The translations under genes were made by a program, and so were the position numbers. Of a stretch of DNA of 64,000 nucleotides, positions 15,789 through 25,806 are shown one piece after another. The stretch comes from Caenimonas sedimenti. Its GTDB lineage: Bacteria; Pseudomonadota; Gammaproteobacteria; Burkholderiales; Burkholderiaceae_C. The notes beneath the pieces were generated by a model, which saw nothing but the letters and a program-made list of their open reading frames with translations, was not told where the DNA came from and did no database searches. Every line of letters begins with the position of its first letter. The first letter of the stretch is position 1. Where the stretch lies: positions 1 to 64,000 of the forward strand of contig NZ_VOBQ01000017.1 of the NCBI RefSeq assembly GCF_007833165.1, given 5' to 3'.

Positions 15789-17459
15789 ATGGAGCGCGAC
15801 GTTTCCGCTGCGGGCGAAACGGCGCAAGCCGGCCCCGGCCTCGTCCAGCAGTTTCGCCAGGTGCTGCTGTGGCCCTTGCGCCTGATGCCGGTGGAGGGCA
15901 GCCGCAAGTCGGCCTGGGAGATCCTGCGCGACATGGGCGAAGCGTCGCCCTGGCGAGAGGTCGTGGACGAATACAGCGGCGCCGCCGGCACCTTCCACGA
16001 GCGCCACTATCACGAGTTCGTGGCGTTCCTGCCGTTCGTCCAGCGATTCCTCTACGGCGAGGGGCGCGCGCGCCGCACCGGCGGCGATGGCGGCTCGCCG
16101 ATGCGCGTGTTCCGCCGCCGCGACATCCACGCCGTGCGCACCATCGCGCGCCCCGGCGAGGCGCCGATCACGCTGGACATCGTCCACGCCGACCTGTACT
16201 TCTTCTTCGATGTCGACCTGGTGATGCTGAATCTCGAAGTCAGCGCCGCCGGTTTGAGCCTGGCCGAGGCCCAGGAAGTGCTGTACCGGTTCGGGCGCGG
16301 CTATCCGGGCGGCTGGGACGACCATGGCCAGCCGCTGCACTGCATGTCCAGCGTCGAATGGCTCGCGGCCGACGGCGCGGTGCTGGCGCGCTCCGACGCG
16401 CAGCAAAGCGAACTGTTCCTCGCCCACGTTTGCGAGCACCGCGCCCCGAGGATCGCGTCGCATTGGGCCTTCATGCTGCAGCCGCTGGTGAGCGACCATT
16501 CCACCGAGGCCGGGCTGCTGCGGTTCCGGCAGATCGAGTACTACCGCATGCCCGTGATGGGCTACCTGGCCCTGGAACGGCCGCTGGCCCTGCGCCGCGC
16601 GGACTTCGCGCGACTGGCGCTCGTCACGGGGGCGCAGCAGGGCGACCCGGAAGCGCTGCCGTATGCCGAGGATTACCTCGGGCACTTCGAGCAGCGCTTC
16701 TGCTATGACAGGTTCTGGGCGCCCGGCGGCGCCGCGCCCAATACGCGTTACCTTTGCAGCGGCCATTCACTGCTGGTGGTCGGCCAGGCGGAGTCGCAAT
16801 TCTTCGGCTGCCGCGACCGTGGCGTGCTGGCGCAGTTCCGGCACCAGCACTTCATGCTGTTCCTGATCGCGCACTTCCAGAAGGCCGCCTTGCTGATGTT
16901 CTCGGACCGCCTGGTGCAGGCGCTCAACGACCTCGAACCGACGAGCCCGCCGAGCGTGCGCCGCTTCAAGCGCGCCATCCGCGCCAGCTTCGAAGGCTTC
17001 CTGCGTTTCACGCACCGCTACTGGTTCCACGAGATCTCGGAGCAGGCGCACGTGCGCGCCCTCTGGCACATGTGCGTGAAGCACCTGGGAACCGATGGCC
17101 TGTACGTCGAGGTCAAGGAACGCGTCGCCGACATGAACAGCTTCCTCGATGCCGACTCGCTGCGCCGGCAGGCCAACACGGTCGTGCGCCTCACGGTGGT
17201 GACGATCCTGGGCCTGATCGGCACGGTCACCACGGGTTTCCTGGGCATGAACCTGATCTCGGAGGCCGATGCCAACCCGTTCACCAAGCTGGCCTACTTC
17301 GCGGTGGTCTTCGTGCCGACGATCGCGCTCACGTTCTACACGATCGCCAAGTCGAAGCGCCTTTCGGACTTCCTCGATGCGATCTCGGAGGAGGACCTGA
17401 GCTTCCGGCAAAAGGCCGCCTCACTGGCGGCGGTGTGGGGCCGCCGGCAGGAGGAGTGA
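15789..17459 (+). CDS. Large CorA-like membrane protein with a GMN-type motif
   Basis: A 556-aa protein with a soluble N-terminal region of about 465 residues and two C-terminal transmembrane helices. The first helix (VVRLTVVTILGLIGTVTTGF) runs directly into GFLGMNLIS, the G-M-N signature of CorA-type divalent-cation channels. The second is AYFAVVFVPTIALTFYTIA. The domain between residues 40 and 440 is not a standard CorA cytoplasmic domain that I recognise. It may be a distant CorA relative; Mg2+ transport is an inference from GMN and topology only. It is 11 nt after the MBL gene and converges with livM. Confidence 0.75.
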   Translation: MERDVSAAGETAQAGPGLVQQFRQVLLWPLRLMPVEGSRKSAWEILRDMGEASPWREVVDEYSGAAGTFHERHYHEFVAFLPFVQRFLYGEGRARRTGGDGGSPMRVFRRRDIHAVRTIARPGEAPITLDIVHADLYFFFDVDLVMLNLEVSAAGLSLAEAQEVLYRFGRGYPGGWDDHGQPLHCMSSVEWLAADGAVLARSDAQQSELFLAHVCEHRAPRIASHWAFMLQPLVSDHSTEAGLLRFRQIEYYRMPVMGYLALERPLALRRADFARLALVTGAQQGDPEALPYAEDYLGHFEQRFCYDRFWAPGGAAPNTRYLCSGHSLLVVGQAESQFFGCRDRGVLAQFRHQHFMLFLIAHFQKAALLMFSDRLVQALNDLEPTSPPSVRRFKRAIRASFEGFLRFTHRYWFHEISEQAHVRALWHMCVKHLGTDGLYVEVKERVADMNSFLDADSLRRQANTVVRLTVVTILGLIGTVTTGFLGMNLISEADANPFTKLAYFAVVFVPTIALTFYTIAKSKRLSDFLDAISEEDLSFRQKAASLAAVWGRRQEE

Positions 17460-17463
17460 ATCT

Positions 17464-18486
17464 TCAGTGGGCCGACCCTGCGCGCGCCGAACGCCGGTCG
17501 CGCCAGGCGAGCAGCTCGCCGACGATGCCCTTGCGGAAGGCCAGCACGCACAGCACGAAGATGACGCCGATGATCACGGTGACCCAGGCGCCCACCTTGT
17601 CGGCCAGCAGGTTCTGCAGCGCGATCACGATGCCGGCGCCCAGCACCGGCCCAAAGAAGGTGCCGACGCCGCCGAGCAGGCTCATCAGGATCACCTCGCC
17701 CGACATCGACCAGTGCACGTCCGACAGCGTGGCGAAGCCCATCACCAGCGTCTTCAGCGAGCCAGCCAGGCCGGACAGCGCCGCGGACAGCACGAAAGCC
17801 AGCAGCTTGTACTTGTCGACCTCGTAGCCCAGGGAGATCGCGCGCGGTTCGTTCTCGCGGATCATCTTGAGCACTTGGCCATAGGGCGAGGTGACAATGC
17901 GCGAGATGCCCATGAAGCAGGCAACGAAGATCGCCAGCACCACGTAATACATGGTGGTGTCCGACGCGAGCGGCAGCATGCCCAGCAGGTTGCCGCGCGG
18001 CACGCCCTGCAGGCCGTCTTCGCCGCCGGTGAAGGGCGCCTGCAGGCAGATGAAGAAGACCATCTGCGCCAGTGCCAGCGTGATCATCGCGAAGTAGATG
18101 CCCTGGCGGCGGATCGCGACCAACCCGAACACCAGCCCCAGGAAAGCCGCGACGACGACGCCGGCCAGGATGCCGAGTTCCGGCGTCCAGCCCTGGGCCT
18201 TGATGAACCAGCCGGTGACGTAAGCAGAAAAGCCGAAGAAGGCGGCGTGGCCGAAGGACAGCAGGCCGGTGAACCCGAGCAGCAGGTTGAAGGCGCAGGC
18301 GAACAGGCCGAAGCACAGCAGCTTCATCACGAACACCGGATACAGCCCGATCAGCGGTGCAATGAGCGCAAGGCCCAGCAGGCTTAGATAGGTGAGGCGC
18401 AGCCCTTTGTTCATGGGTCTATTTTGCGCTCCGGACGCCGCAGGTGAAGACTCGGTCATGGGGATGGCCGCGGTAGAGTGGGTCAT
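17464..18486 (-). CDS. livM: Branched-chain amino acid ABC transporter permease (LivM type)
   Basis: Inner-membrane permease partner of LivH. The 340-aa protein has about nine hydrophobic segments, the family motif FNLLLGFTGLLSFGHAAFFG and the conserved loop YGQVLKMIRENEPRAISLGY. ATG 18486 is chosen because GGAGAAA lies 8 nt upstream; it puts a polar 30-residue cytoplasmic tail before the first helix. A shorter start at MNKGLRL is possible. The last gene of livG-livF-livK-livH-livM, separated from livH by the three-hairpin repeat. Confidence 0.93.
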   Translation of the reverse strand: MTHSTAAIPMTESSPAASGAQNRPMNKGLRLTYLSLLGLALIAPLIGLYPVFVMKLLCFGLFACAFNLLLGFTGLLSFGHAAFFGFSAYVTGWFIKAQGWTPELGILAGVVVAAFLGLVFGLVAIRRQGIYFAMITLALAQMVFFICLQAPFTGGEDGLQGVPRGNLLGMLPLASDTTMYYVVLAIFVACFMGISRIVTSPYGQVLKMIRENEPRAISLGYEVDKYKLLAFVLSAALSGLAGSLKTLVMGFATLSDVHWSMSGEVILMSLLGGVGTFFGPVLGAGIVIALQNLLADKVGAWVTVIIGVIFVLCVLAFRKGIVGELLAWRDRRSARAGSAH

Positions 18487-18520
18487 TGCGTTTCTCCGTG
18501 GGGTGCGTGCCATTCGTGGG

Positions 18521-18601
18521 CCACCGCGGAACCGGCTTTGCCGGGCCGCTGGTGGCGCCCCCTTGAGGGGGAGGCGCCGAAGGCGCTTCGGGGGGGAGTC
18601 A
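18521..18601. repeat. Three-hairpin dispersed repeat, copy 1
   Basis: 81 bp almost identical to 34805-34887. Three consecutive hairpins: CCGGC-TTT-GCCGG (18532-18544), CCCCC-TTGA-GGGGG (18558-18571) and GCGCC-GAA-GGCGC (18574-18586). Its end coincides with the stop codon of livH (TGA, 18599-18601 on the reverse strand), and it fills most of the livH-livM gap. Confidence 0.9.
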
Positions 18602-19483
18602 TGTTTCCTTGCCGAACAGGCCTGCGGGGCGGATGATCAGCACGATCACCATCACGACGAAGACCACCACGCTGGAGGCTTCGGGGTAGAACACACGCGT
18701 CATGCCTTCGATGACGCCCAGGCCCAGGCCGGTGATCACCGATCCGAGGATCGAGCCCATGCCGCCGATCACGACGACGGCGAACACCACGATGATCAGG
18801 TTGGAGCCCATCAGCGGCGTCACCTGGATGATGGGCGCGGCCAGCACGCCGGCCAGCGCGGCCAGGGCGGCACCGGCGCCATAGGTGAGCATCACCATCA
18901 ATGGCACGTTGACACCGAAGGCCTGGACCAGCTTCGCGTTCTCGGTGCCGGCCCGCAGGTAGGCGCCGAGCCGCGTCCGCTCGATGAGGAACCAGGTGCC
19001 CAGGCAGACCAGCAACGAGGCCACCACCACGAAGGCGCGGTAGTTCGGCAGGATCATGAAGCCGAGGTTGGTGGCGCCCGACAGCAGCTCCGGGACCGGG
19101 TAGGACTGCCCCGAGACGCCGTACTGCTCGCGCAGCACGCCTTCGAAGATCAGTGACAGGCCGAAAGTGAGCAGCAGGCCGTACAGCGGATCGAGACCGT
19201 ACAGGTGCTTGAGGAAGCCGCGCTCGATGGCGACGCCGAGGGCGCCGACGACCAGGGGGGCCAGGATGAGCGCGAACCAGAAATTGATGCCGAACTTGTC
19301 CAGCATGATCCAGGCGGCGAACGCGCCCAGCATGTACAGCGCGCCGTGCGCGAAATTCACGATGTCGAGCAGGCCGAAGATCACCGCGAGCCCCAGGCTG
19401 AGCATCGCGTAGAAAGCACCGTTGACCAGGCCCAGCATCAGCTGGCCCAGGAACGCCTGGTGCGGAATCCCGAAGATCTCCAT
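18599..19483 (-). CDS. livH: Branched-chain amino acid ABC transporter permease (LivH type)
   Basis: A 294-aa inner-membrane permease with about eight transmembrane segments. It shows the LivH motifs GLAVIFGLLDIVNFAHGALYMLGA near the N-terminus, YLRAGTENAKLVQAFGVN in the cytoplasmic loop that contacts the ATPases, and the terminal IRPAGLFGKET. It forms the membrane channel with LivM. It is 50 nt after livK, with an intercistronic hairpin between. Confidence 0.95.
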   Translation of the reverse strand: MEIFGIPHQAFLGQLMLGLVNGAFYAMLSLGLAVIFGLLDIVNFAHGALYMLGAFAAWIMLDKFGINFWFALILAPLVVGALGVAIERGFLKHLYGLDPLYGLLLTFGLSLIFEGVLREQYGVSGQSYPVPELLSGATNLGFMILPNYRAFVVVASLLVCLGTWFLIERTRLGAYLRAGTENAKLVQAFGVNVPLMVMLTYGAGAALAALAGVLAAPIIQVTPLMGSNLIIVVFAVVVIGGMGSILGSVITGLGLGVIEGMTRVFYPEASSVVVFVVMVIVLIIRPAGLFGKET

Positions 19484-19504
19484 GACTTACCCCAAGTTCA
19501 AGTC

Positions 19505-19530
19505 GCAGCCGGCGCAAGCCGGCTGCTTTT
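19505..19530 (-). promoter_or_regulatory. Intercistronic hairpin between livK and livH
   Basis: A perfect 9-bp stem (GCAGCCGGC at 19505-19513, complement at 19518-19526) with a 4-nt loop. The TTTT that follows is on the plus strand, so it is not a terminator for the liv operon, which runs the other way. It may stabilise the livK message or limit read-through, as is common after binding-protein genes. Confidence 0.6.
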
Positions 19531-19533
19531 CAC

Positions 19534-20727
19534 TTATTTTTTGATGAGCGAGCACTTCGAGTCGGCCAGCGTCGTGAACGCCTGGTCGCCCGGCACCTTG
19601 GCCACGGTCTTGTAGTAGTCCCAAGGCGTGGTGGACTCCTTGGCGCCCTTGACCTGGAACAGGTACATGTCGTGGATCATGCGGCCGTCGGCGCGGATCT
19701 TGCCCTTGCTGTAGAAGTCGTTCGCGCCGGTCTTCTTCATCTCCGCCATCACCTTGTCGGCGTCGGTCGAGCCCACCGCCTTGACGGCGTTCAGGTACGT
19801 CATGGTCGCGGAGTAGTCGGCGGCCTGCAGGCTGGAGGGCATGCGCTTGTACTTGTCGAAGAAGCGCTTGGCGAACTTGCGCGAGGCGTCGTCCTGGTTC
19901 CAGTACCAGCTGTCGGCGAGCTGCAGGCCTTCGGTGTTGGCCAGGCCGAGCGAGTGCACGTCGTTGATGAACACCAGCAGGCCGGCGACCTTCATCGTCT
20001 TGTTGATGCCGAATTCCTTGGCCGCCTTCATGGCGTTGGTGAAGTCACCGCCGGCGTTGGCCAGCGCCAGGATCTGGGCCTTGGAGCCTTGCGCCTGCAG
20101 CAGGAACGAGGAGAAGTCGGAAGCGTTCAGCGGGTGGCGCACGGTGCCGGCCACGGTGCCGCCGTTGGCCTTGACCACGTTGGAGGCGTCACTTTCCAGC
20201 GAGTGGCCGAACGCGTAGTCGGCGGTCAGGAAGTACCAGTTCTTGTTGCCGGCCTTCACCAGCGCATTGCCCGCCACCTTGGCCAGGGCCACGGTGTCGT
20301 AGGCGTAGTGCACGGTGTAGGGCGAGCAGTCTTCATTGGTCAGGCGGGCGGAGCCGGCGCCGATGACCATGAACGGACGCTTCTTCTCCGCCGCGACCTT
20401 GGACATCGCCAGCGCGGTGCCGGAGCTCGTGCCGCCGACCAGCATCTGCAGGTCTTCCTTGTCCATCCACTCACGCGCCTTGGAGCTGGCGACGTCGGCC
20501 TTGTTCTGGTGGTCGGCGGTCAGCACTTCGACGTTGCGGCCGAGCACCTTGCCACCGAAGTCCTGCACGGCCCACTTGATCATTTCACCGCCGGCGGGGC
20601 CGTCGATGTCGGCGTACAGGCTGGACATGTCGGTGATGAAGCCGATCTTGACGGGGCCCGACTGGGCCACGGCGGCGGCACTGCCGAAGCCGACGGCCAG
20701 GGCGGCGACGAGGGTCTTGAGTTTCAT
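19534..20727 (-). CDS. livK: Branched-chain amino acid ABC transporter substrate-binding protein
   Basis: A 397-aa periplasmic binding protein. The signal peptide is MKLKTLVAALAVGFGSAAAVA (residues 1-21), cut before QSGPVKIG. The mature protein has the type I periplasmic fold, with VKIGFITDMSSLYADIDGPAGG, the ligand-contact region GGTSSGTALAMSKVAAE and WYFLTADYAFGHSLE. Close relatives bind varied ligands, including aromatic or amide compounds, so the substrate is not certain. AAGGAG precedes ATG 20727. It sits between livF and livH. Confidence 0.93.
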   Translation of the reverse strand: MKLKTLVAALAVGFGSAAAVAQSGPVKIGFITDMSSLYADIDGPAGGEMIKWAVQDFGGKVLGRNVEVLTADHQNKADVASSKAREWMDKEDLQMLVGGTSSGTALAMSKVAAEKKRPFMVIGAGSARLTNEDCSPYTVHYAYDTVALAKVAGNALVKAGNKNWYFLTADYAFGHSLESDASNVVKANGGTVAGTVRHPLNASDFSSFLLQAQGSKAQILALANAGGDFTNAMKAAKEFGINKTMKVAGLLVFINDVHSLGLANTEGLQLADSWYWNQDDASRKFAKRFFDKYKRMPSSLQAADYSATMTYLNAVKAVGSTDADKVMAEMKKTGANDFYSKGKIRADGRMIHDMYLFQVKGAKESTTPWDYYKTVAKVPGDQAFTTLADSKCSLIKK

Positions 20728-20769
20728 AGCGGTCTCCTTGGAAAAAATGGCGTGAATGAAAGTGCCGGC

Positions 20770-21477
20770 CTAGACGCCCAGGAATTCCTGGAGCATGGCC
20801 ATGTTCTCTTGAAGCTGACTCTGGGTGAATTCCTTGACGATCTTCCCGTGCTCCATCACGTAGAAGCGGTCGGCCAGCGGCGCGGCGAAGCGGAAGTTCT
20901 GCTCGACCAGGATCACGGTGTAGCCCTTGGCCTTGAGCGTGCGGATCATCTCCGCGAGCTTCTGCACGATGACCGGGGCGAGCCCTTCGGAAATTTCGTC
21001 GAGCAGCAGCAGCCGGGCGCCCGTGCGCAGGATGCGGGCGACGGCGAGCATCTGCTGCTCGCCGCCCGACAGACGCGTGCCCGGGCTGGACGCGCGTTCC
21101 TTCAGGTTCGGGAACATGCCGTAGATCTCGGCCACGCTCATGCCGCCTTCGGCGATGGTCGGCGGCAGCATGAGGTTCTCTTCGGCCGACAGGCTGGCGA
21201 AGATGCCACGTTCCTCGGGGCAGTAACCCAGGCCCAGGCGCGCGATCTTGTGCGGCGCCAGCTTGATGGCCTCCTGGCCCTTGATGCGGATGGAGCCGGT
21301 GCGTGAACCCGTCAGGCCGACGATGGCGCGCATCGTGGTGGTGCGGCCCGCGCCGTTGCGGCCGAGGATGGAGACCACCTCGCCTTCGTTGACCGTCAGG
21401 TTGACGCCGTGCAGCACATGCGATTCGCCGTACCAGGCGTGCAGGTTGTCGATCTTCAGGAATTCGTTCGCGGCCAT
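20770..21477 (-). CDS. livF: Branched-chain amino acid ABC transporter ATPase (LivF), Walker A Lys to Arg
   Basis: A 235-aa ABC ATPase energising the Liv permeases. Signature RLSGGEQQMLAVARIL and Walker B LLLLDEISEGLAP are canonical. The Walker A motif reads GRNGAGRTTT: the invariant nucleotide-binding Lys is Arg (codon CGC), which would normally cripple ATP hydrolysis. The surrounding sequence is otherwise intact and under normal codon use, so it is probably not a decayed gene; LivG keeps a normal Walker A. ATG 21477 lies one base after the livG stop, indicating translational coupling. Confidence 0.93.
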   Translation of the reverse strand: MAANEFLKIDNLHAWYGESHVLHGVNLTVNEGEVVSILGRNGAGRTTTMRAIVGLTGSRTGSIRIKGQEAIKLAPHKIARLGLGYCPEERGIFASLSAEENLMLPPTIAEGGMSVAEIYGMFPNLKERASSPGTRLSGGEQQMLAVARILRTGARLLLLDEISEGLAPVIVQKLAEMIRTLKAKGYTVILVEQNFRFAAPLADRFYVMEHGKIVKEFTQSQLQENMAMLQEFLGV

Positions 21478-21478
21478 G

Positions 21479-22252
21479 TCAGTGCGCTCCCTGGAGCGCG
21501 ACATCGGCGCTGCCCATGTAGGCTTCGATCACCTGCGGGTTGGCCGAGACTTCGGCATAGGGGCCGTCGGCGATGATCGCGCCGCGCTGCAGCACCGTGA
21601 TGCGGTCGGCGATGGACGACACCACGCCCATGTTGTGTTCGACCATCAGGATGGTGCGGCCGACGGAGACCTTCTTGATGAGCTCGGTCACCCGATGCAC
21701 ATCCTCGTGGCCCATGCCCTGGGTCGGCTCGTCGAGCAGCATCAGGTCCGGTTCGAGCGCCATCGTCGTCGCCAGCTCCAGCGCGCGCTTGCGGCCGTAG
21801 GGCAGGTTCACGGTGAGTTCCTTGCCGAAATCCTGCAGGTCGACCGCGGCCAGCAGCTGCTCGGCGCGCTCGTGCAGGTGGTGCAGCGAGCTCTCCGGCT
21901 TCCAGAAGTGGAAGGAGGTGCCCAGGTTGCGCTGCAGCGCGGCGCGCACGTTCTCCAGGGCGGTCAGGTGCGGGAACACGGCCGAGATCTGGAACGAACG
22001 GACGATGCCGCGCCGTGCCGTCTGGGCCGGCTTTTCGTGCGTGATGTCCGTGCCGAGATAAGTGATGGTGCCGCGGGTCGGCGGCAGGAATTTCGTGAGC
22101 AGGTTGAAGAAGGTCGTCTTGCCCGCGCCGTTGGGGCCGATCAACGCGTGGATGTCCCCGCGCCGGACCTTGAGGTCGACGTTGTTGACCGCGACGAAGC
22201 CCTTGAACTCCTTCGTCAGGCCCCGGGTCTCCAGGATGGTCTCAGCGGACAA
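21479..22252 (-). CDS. livG: Branched-chain amino acid ABC transporter ATPase (LivG)
   Basis: A 257-aa ABC ATPase. Walker A is GPNGAGKTTFF and Walker B LMLLDEPTQGMG; the signature is the divergent LPYGRKRALELA in place of LSGGQ, a LivG-subfamily trait. The TTG at 22252 is preferred as start because GGAGGAAACC precedes it; the upstream TTG 22273 has no Shine-Dalgarno. First gene of the liv operon. Confidence 0.93.
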   Translation of the reverse strand: MSAETILETRGLTKEFKGFVAVNNVDLKVRRGDIHALIGPNGAGKTTFFNLLTKFLPPTRGTITYLGTDITHEKPAQTARRGIVRSFQISAVFPHLTALENVRAALQRNLGTSFHFWKPESSLHHLHERAEQLLAAVDLQDFGKELTVNLPYGRKRALELATTMALEPDLMLLDEPTQGMGHEDVHRVTELIKKVSVGRTILMVEHNMGVVSSIADRITVLQRGAIIADGPYAEVSANPQVIEAYMGSADVALQGAH

Positions 22253-22493
22253 GGTTTCCTCCGGCTCTTGCAAACAGGCGCGGCGCGCCCTCGGTCTGGA
22301 GGCGAATGTAGGAATTCGTGCTGCGGTGCAGTAAGGGGGTAAGACCTTAGGTAGTTTTGCGTGATGAGCTGAAAGAGCTCACCGCATCCTTCCGCGAGGC
22401 CTGCAGATCCTCGGCCTGTTGCTACGAAAAGAGGAGCTTAAGCCGGATGTGGCAACCTGTCAGAAGTCTGACCTACTTCGCCTGGCCCTTGCG
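22253..22493 (-). promoter_or_regulatory. livG upstream region
   Basis: About 240 bp with no convincing gene. It holds a direct repeat GTAAG-GGG-GTAAG (22331-22343 on the plus strand), the small palindrome ACCTTAGGT (22344-22352), the hairpin GAGCT-GAAAG-AGCTC (22366-22380) and an inverted repeat GTCAGA-AG-TCTGAC (22459-22472) just past the icmF stop. The liv promoter and an operator are expected here, but I cannot pick a -35/-10 pair. Confidence 0.4.
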
Positions 22494-25400
22494 TCACATG
22501 TTGCGGCGGTACTGGCCGCCCACTTCGAACAGTGCGGTGGTGATCTGGCCCAGCGAACAGACCCGCACCGCGTCCATCAGCACTTCGAAGACGTTGCGGT
22601 TGTCGATCACCGCCTGTTGCAGCCGCTGCAGCATCGCCGGCGCGGCGCCGGCGTGGCGCGCGTGGAAGTCGTGCAGCCGCTTCAGCTGGTTCTGCTTCTC
22701 CTCGTCGGTCGAGCGGGCCAGCTCCAGCTTCTCCATCACGGTGTCGCCGTGCGGATTGCGGAAGGTGTTGACGCCGATGATGGGCAGCTCGCCCGTGTGC
22801 TTCTGCATCTCGTAATGCATGCTCTCGTCCTGGATCCGGCCGCGCTGGTAGCCGGTTTCCATCGCACCCAGCACGCCGCCCCGCTCGGCGATCCGTTCGA
22901 ACTCGGTCAGCACCGCTTCCTCCACCAGCTCGGTCAGCTCGTCGATGATGAAGCTGCCCTGGCTGGGGTTCTCGTTCTTCGCCAGGCCCCATTCGCGGTT
23001 GATGATGAGCTGGATGGCCATGGCGCGGCGCACCGATTCCTCGGTGGGCGTCGTGATGGCCTCGTCGAACGCGTTGGTGTGCAGCGAGTTGCAGTTGTCG
23101 TAAATGGCGATCAGCGCCTGCAGCGTGGTGCGGATGTCGTTGAACTGGATCTCCTGCGCGTGCAGGCTGCGCCCGGAAGTCTGGATGTGGTACTTCAGCT
23201 TCTGGCTGCGCTCGTTTGCGCCGTACTTGTCCTTCATGGCCGTCGCCCAGATCCGGCGCGCCACCCGGCCCATCACCGTGTACTCCGGGTCCATGCCGTT
23301 GCTGAAGAAGAACGACAGGTTGGGCGCGAAGTCGTCGACGTGCATTCCGCGCGCGAGATAGGCCTCCACGAAGGTGAATCCATTCGACAGCGTGAACGCG
23401 AGCTGCGAGATCGGGTTGGCCCCGGCTTCGGCGATGTGGTAGCCCGAGATCGAGACCGAATAGAAGTTGCGCACGTCGTGGTGCACGAAGTATTCGGCGA
23501 TGTCGCCCATCACCTTGAGCGAGAACTCGGTGGAGAAGATGCAGGTGTTCTGGCCCTGGTCTTCCTTCAGGATGTCGGCCTGCACGGTGCCGCGAACGTT
23601 CGCCAGCACCCATTCGCGGATCTTGGCGGCTTCGGTGTCCGTGGGTTCGCGGCCGTTGTCGCTCTTGAACTTCTCCAGGTTCTGGTCGATGGCGGTGTTC
23701 ATGAACATCGCCAGGATCGACGGCGCCGGGCCGTTGATGGTCATGGACACCGAGGTCGCCGGATCGCACAGGTCGAAGCCGGAGTACAGCACCTTCATGT
23801 CGTCCAGCGTGGCGATCGACACGCCCGAGTTGCCGACCTTGCCGTAGATGTCCGGGCGCAGGTCGGGGTCGTTGCCATAGAGCGTGACCGAGTCGAAGGC
23901 CGTCGACAGGCGCTTGGCCGGCATGTTGGCCGACAGCAGCTTGAAGCGGGTGTTGGTGCGGAAGGCGTCGCCTTCGCCGGCGAACATGCGGGTGGGGTCC
24001 TCGCCCTCGCGCTTGAAGGCAAAGGTGCCGGCCGTGTACGGGAAGCTGCCGGGCACGTTCTCCAGCATCAGCCACTTGAGGATCTCGCCGTGATCCTCGT
24101 ACGTGGGCAGGCTGACCTTGCGGATGGTGGTGCCCGAGAGCGATTTGGTGGTGAGCCTGGTGCGAATTTCCTTGTCGCGGATCTTCACCACGTATTCCTC
24201 GCCGGCGTAGGCCTGCTGCATCTCCGGCCACTGCTTGAGCAGATGCAGCGCATCGCGGTCCATGCGGGCGAGCCGCTGGCCTGCCAGATCGAGCGAAGCT
24301 TCGGCGGCCGGGGCGCGGTCGGGCTTGCCTTCCTTCAACATGCGCGCGGCTTCCTTCAGCTGCTGGATCTCGCGCGCGAGCCGGGCCTGTTCGCGGGCGC
24401 GCTTCTTGTAGCTGCGCACCGTGTCGGAAATCTCCGCGAGATAGCGGCTGCGGGCCGCCGGCACCACCGGCGTCTGGTTGGTGCTGTGGCGAACGGCGAC
24501 GGCGGGCAGTCGGCCTTCAGCCAAAGGCAGGCCGAGTTCCGCCAGCCGGGGCTTCAGCGCCTGGTAGAGCGCGGTGACACCGTCGTCGTTGAAGCGCGCG
24601 GCCATCGTGCCGAAGACCGGCATGTCGTCCTGCTTCTTGCCCCAGGCCTCCTTGTTGCGCTGCACCTGCTTGGCCACATCGCGCAGCGCATCGGCCGCGC
24701 CCTTGCGGTCGAACTTGTTGATGGCCACGAACTCGGCGAAATCCAGCATGTCGATCTTCTCGAGCTGGCTGGCCGCGCCGAACTCCGGCGTCATCACGTA
24801 CATGGGGACGTCCACATGCGGGACGATGGCGGCATCGCCCTGGCCGATGCCGGAGGTCTCCACGACCACCAGGTCGAAACCCGAGGCCTTGCAGGCCGCG
24901 ATGACGTCCGGCAACGCCGCCGAGATTTCGCTGCCGAAGTCACGCGTGGCGAGCGAGCGCATGTAGACGCGGGGGCCCTGGCTCCAGGGATTGATCGCAT
25001 TCATCCGGATGCGATCGCCCAGCAGCGCCCCGCCGCTCTTGCGGCGCGAGGGATCGATGGAAATGATGGCCACGCGCAGGGCGTCACCCTGGTCGAGCCG
25101 CAGGCGGCGCACCAGTTCGTCGGTGAGCGACGACTTGCCGGCGCCGCCGGTGCCCGTGATCCCCAGCACCGGCACCTTGTGGCCGGCGGCGGCGGTGCGC
25201 AGCGCCTGCACCAGGGCGGCGTCGGCGCTGCCGTTTTCCAGCGCCGTGATCAGCTGCGCCAGGGCACGCCAGTGCTGTTCTTCCCGGCCCTGGATCGCGG
25301 CCAGTTCACGCGGCGCGAAGGACGCGAGGTCCTTGTCGCAACGCATCACCATCTCGCCGATCATGCCCTGCAGGCCCATGCGCTGCCCATCTTCCGGGCT

Positions 25401-25787
25401 GTAGATGCGCGTGACGCCGTAGTCATGCAGTTCGCGGATTTCCGAAGGCACGATCACGCCGCCGCCGCCCCCGAACACCTGGATGTGCGCACCGCCGCGC
25501 GACTTCAGCAGGTCGACCATGTACTTGAAGTACTCGACGTGGCCGCCCTGGTAGGAGCTGATGGCGATGCCCTGAACGTCTTCCTGCAGGGCGGCCGTCA
25601 CCACCTCGTCCACGCTGCGGTTGTGCCCCAGGTGGATGACCTCGGCGCCCATGCCCTGGAGGATGCGCCGCATGATGTTGATGGCGGCGTCGTGGCCGTC
25701 GAACAGGCTGGCCGCCGTGACGAAGCGCACCTTGTGCGTGGGACGGTAGTTCGCGAGCGCCTTGAATTCGGCGGACAGGTCGGTCAT
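22494..25787 (-). CDS. icmF: Fused isobutyryl-CoA mutase (B12- and GTPase-containing)
   Basis: Interconverts isobutyryl-CoA and butyryl-CoA (or related branched acyl-CoAs) with adenosylcobalamin. The 1097-aa protein has three parts: an N-terminal B12-binding domain (about 17-150) with [10 protein letters not shown] supplying the cobalt-ligand His and SYQGGH and GGGGGVI for the corrin tail; a MeaB-like G-protein chaperone (about 200-450) with P-loop [16 protein letters not shown]; and a C-terminal acyl-CoA mutase barrel (from about 510). FPYTAGTF has Phe where methylmalonyl-CoA mutase has Tyr, as in IcmF. It lies 19 nt after ppk2 and shares its promoter. Confidence 0.95.
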   Translation of the reverse strand: MTDLSAEFKALANYRPTHKVRFVTAASLFDGHDAAINIMRRILQGMGAEVIHLGHNRSVDEVVTAALQEDVQGIAISSYQGGHVEYFKYMVDLLKSRGGAHIQVFGGGGGVIVPSEIRELHDYGVTRIYSPEDGQRMGLQGMIGEMVMRCDKDLASFAPRELAAIQGREEQHWRALAQLITALENGSADAALVQALRTAAAGHKVPVLGITGTGGAGKSSLTDELVRRLRLDQGDALRVAIISIDPSRRKSGGALLGDRIRMNAINPWSQGPRVYMRSLATRDFGSEISAALPDVIAACKASGFDLVVVETSGIGQGDAAIVPHVDVPMYVMTPEFGAASQLEKIDMLDFAEFVAINKFDRKGAADALRDVAKQVQRNKEAWGKKQDDMPVFGTMAARFNDDGVTALYQALKPRLAELGLPLAEGRLPAVAVRHSTNQTPVVPAARSRYLAEISDTVRSYKKRAREQARLAREIQQLKEAARMLKEGKPDRAPAAEASLDLAGQRLARMDRDALHLLKQWPEMQQAYAGEEYVVKIRDKEIRTRLTTKSLSGTTIRKVSLPTYEDHGEILKWLMLENVPGSFPYTAGTFAFKREGEDPTRMFAGEGDAFRTNTRFKLLSANMPAKRLSTAFDSVTLYGNDPDLRPDIYGKVGNSGVSIATLDDMKVLYSGFDLCDPATSVSMTINGPAPSILAMFMNTAIDQNLEKFKSDNGREPTDTEAAKIREWVLANVRGTVQADILKEDQGQNTCIFSTEFSLKVMGDIAEYFVHHDVRNFYSVSISGYHIAEAGANPISQLAFTLSNGFTFVEAYLARGMHVDDFAPNLSFFFSNGMDPEYTVMGRVARRIWATAMKDKYGANERSQKLKYHIQTSGRSLHAQEIQFNDIRTTLQALIAIYDNCNSLHTNAFDEAITTPTEESVRRAMAIQLIINREWGLAKNENPSQGSFIIDELTELVEEAVLTEFERIAERGGVLGAMETGYQRGRIQDESMHYEMQKHTGELPIIGVNTFRNPHGDTVMEKLELARSTDEEKQNQLKRLHDFHARHAGAAPAMLQRLQQAVIDNRNVFEVLMDAVRVCSLGQITTALFEVGGQYRRNM

Positions 25788-25806
25788 GGAATTTGTCTTT
25801 TCAATC

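Noticed and set aside
22459-22472. GTCAGA-AG-TCTGAC as a terminator or operator
   Set aside because: There is no T-run for termination and no matching second site; it is kept only as a note in the livG upstream region.
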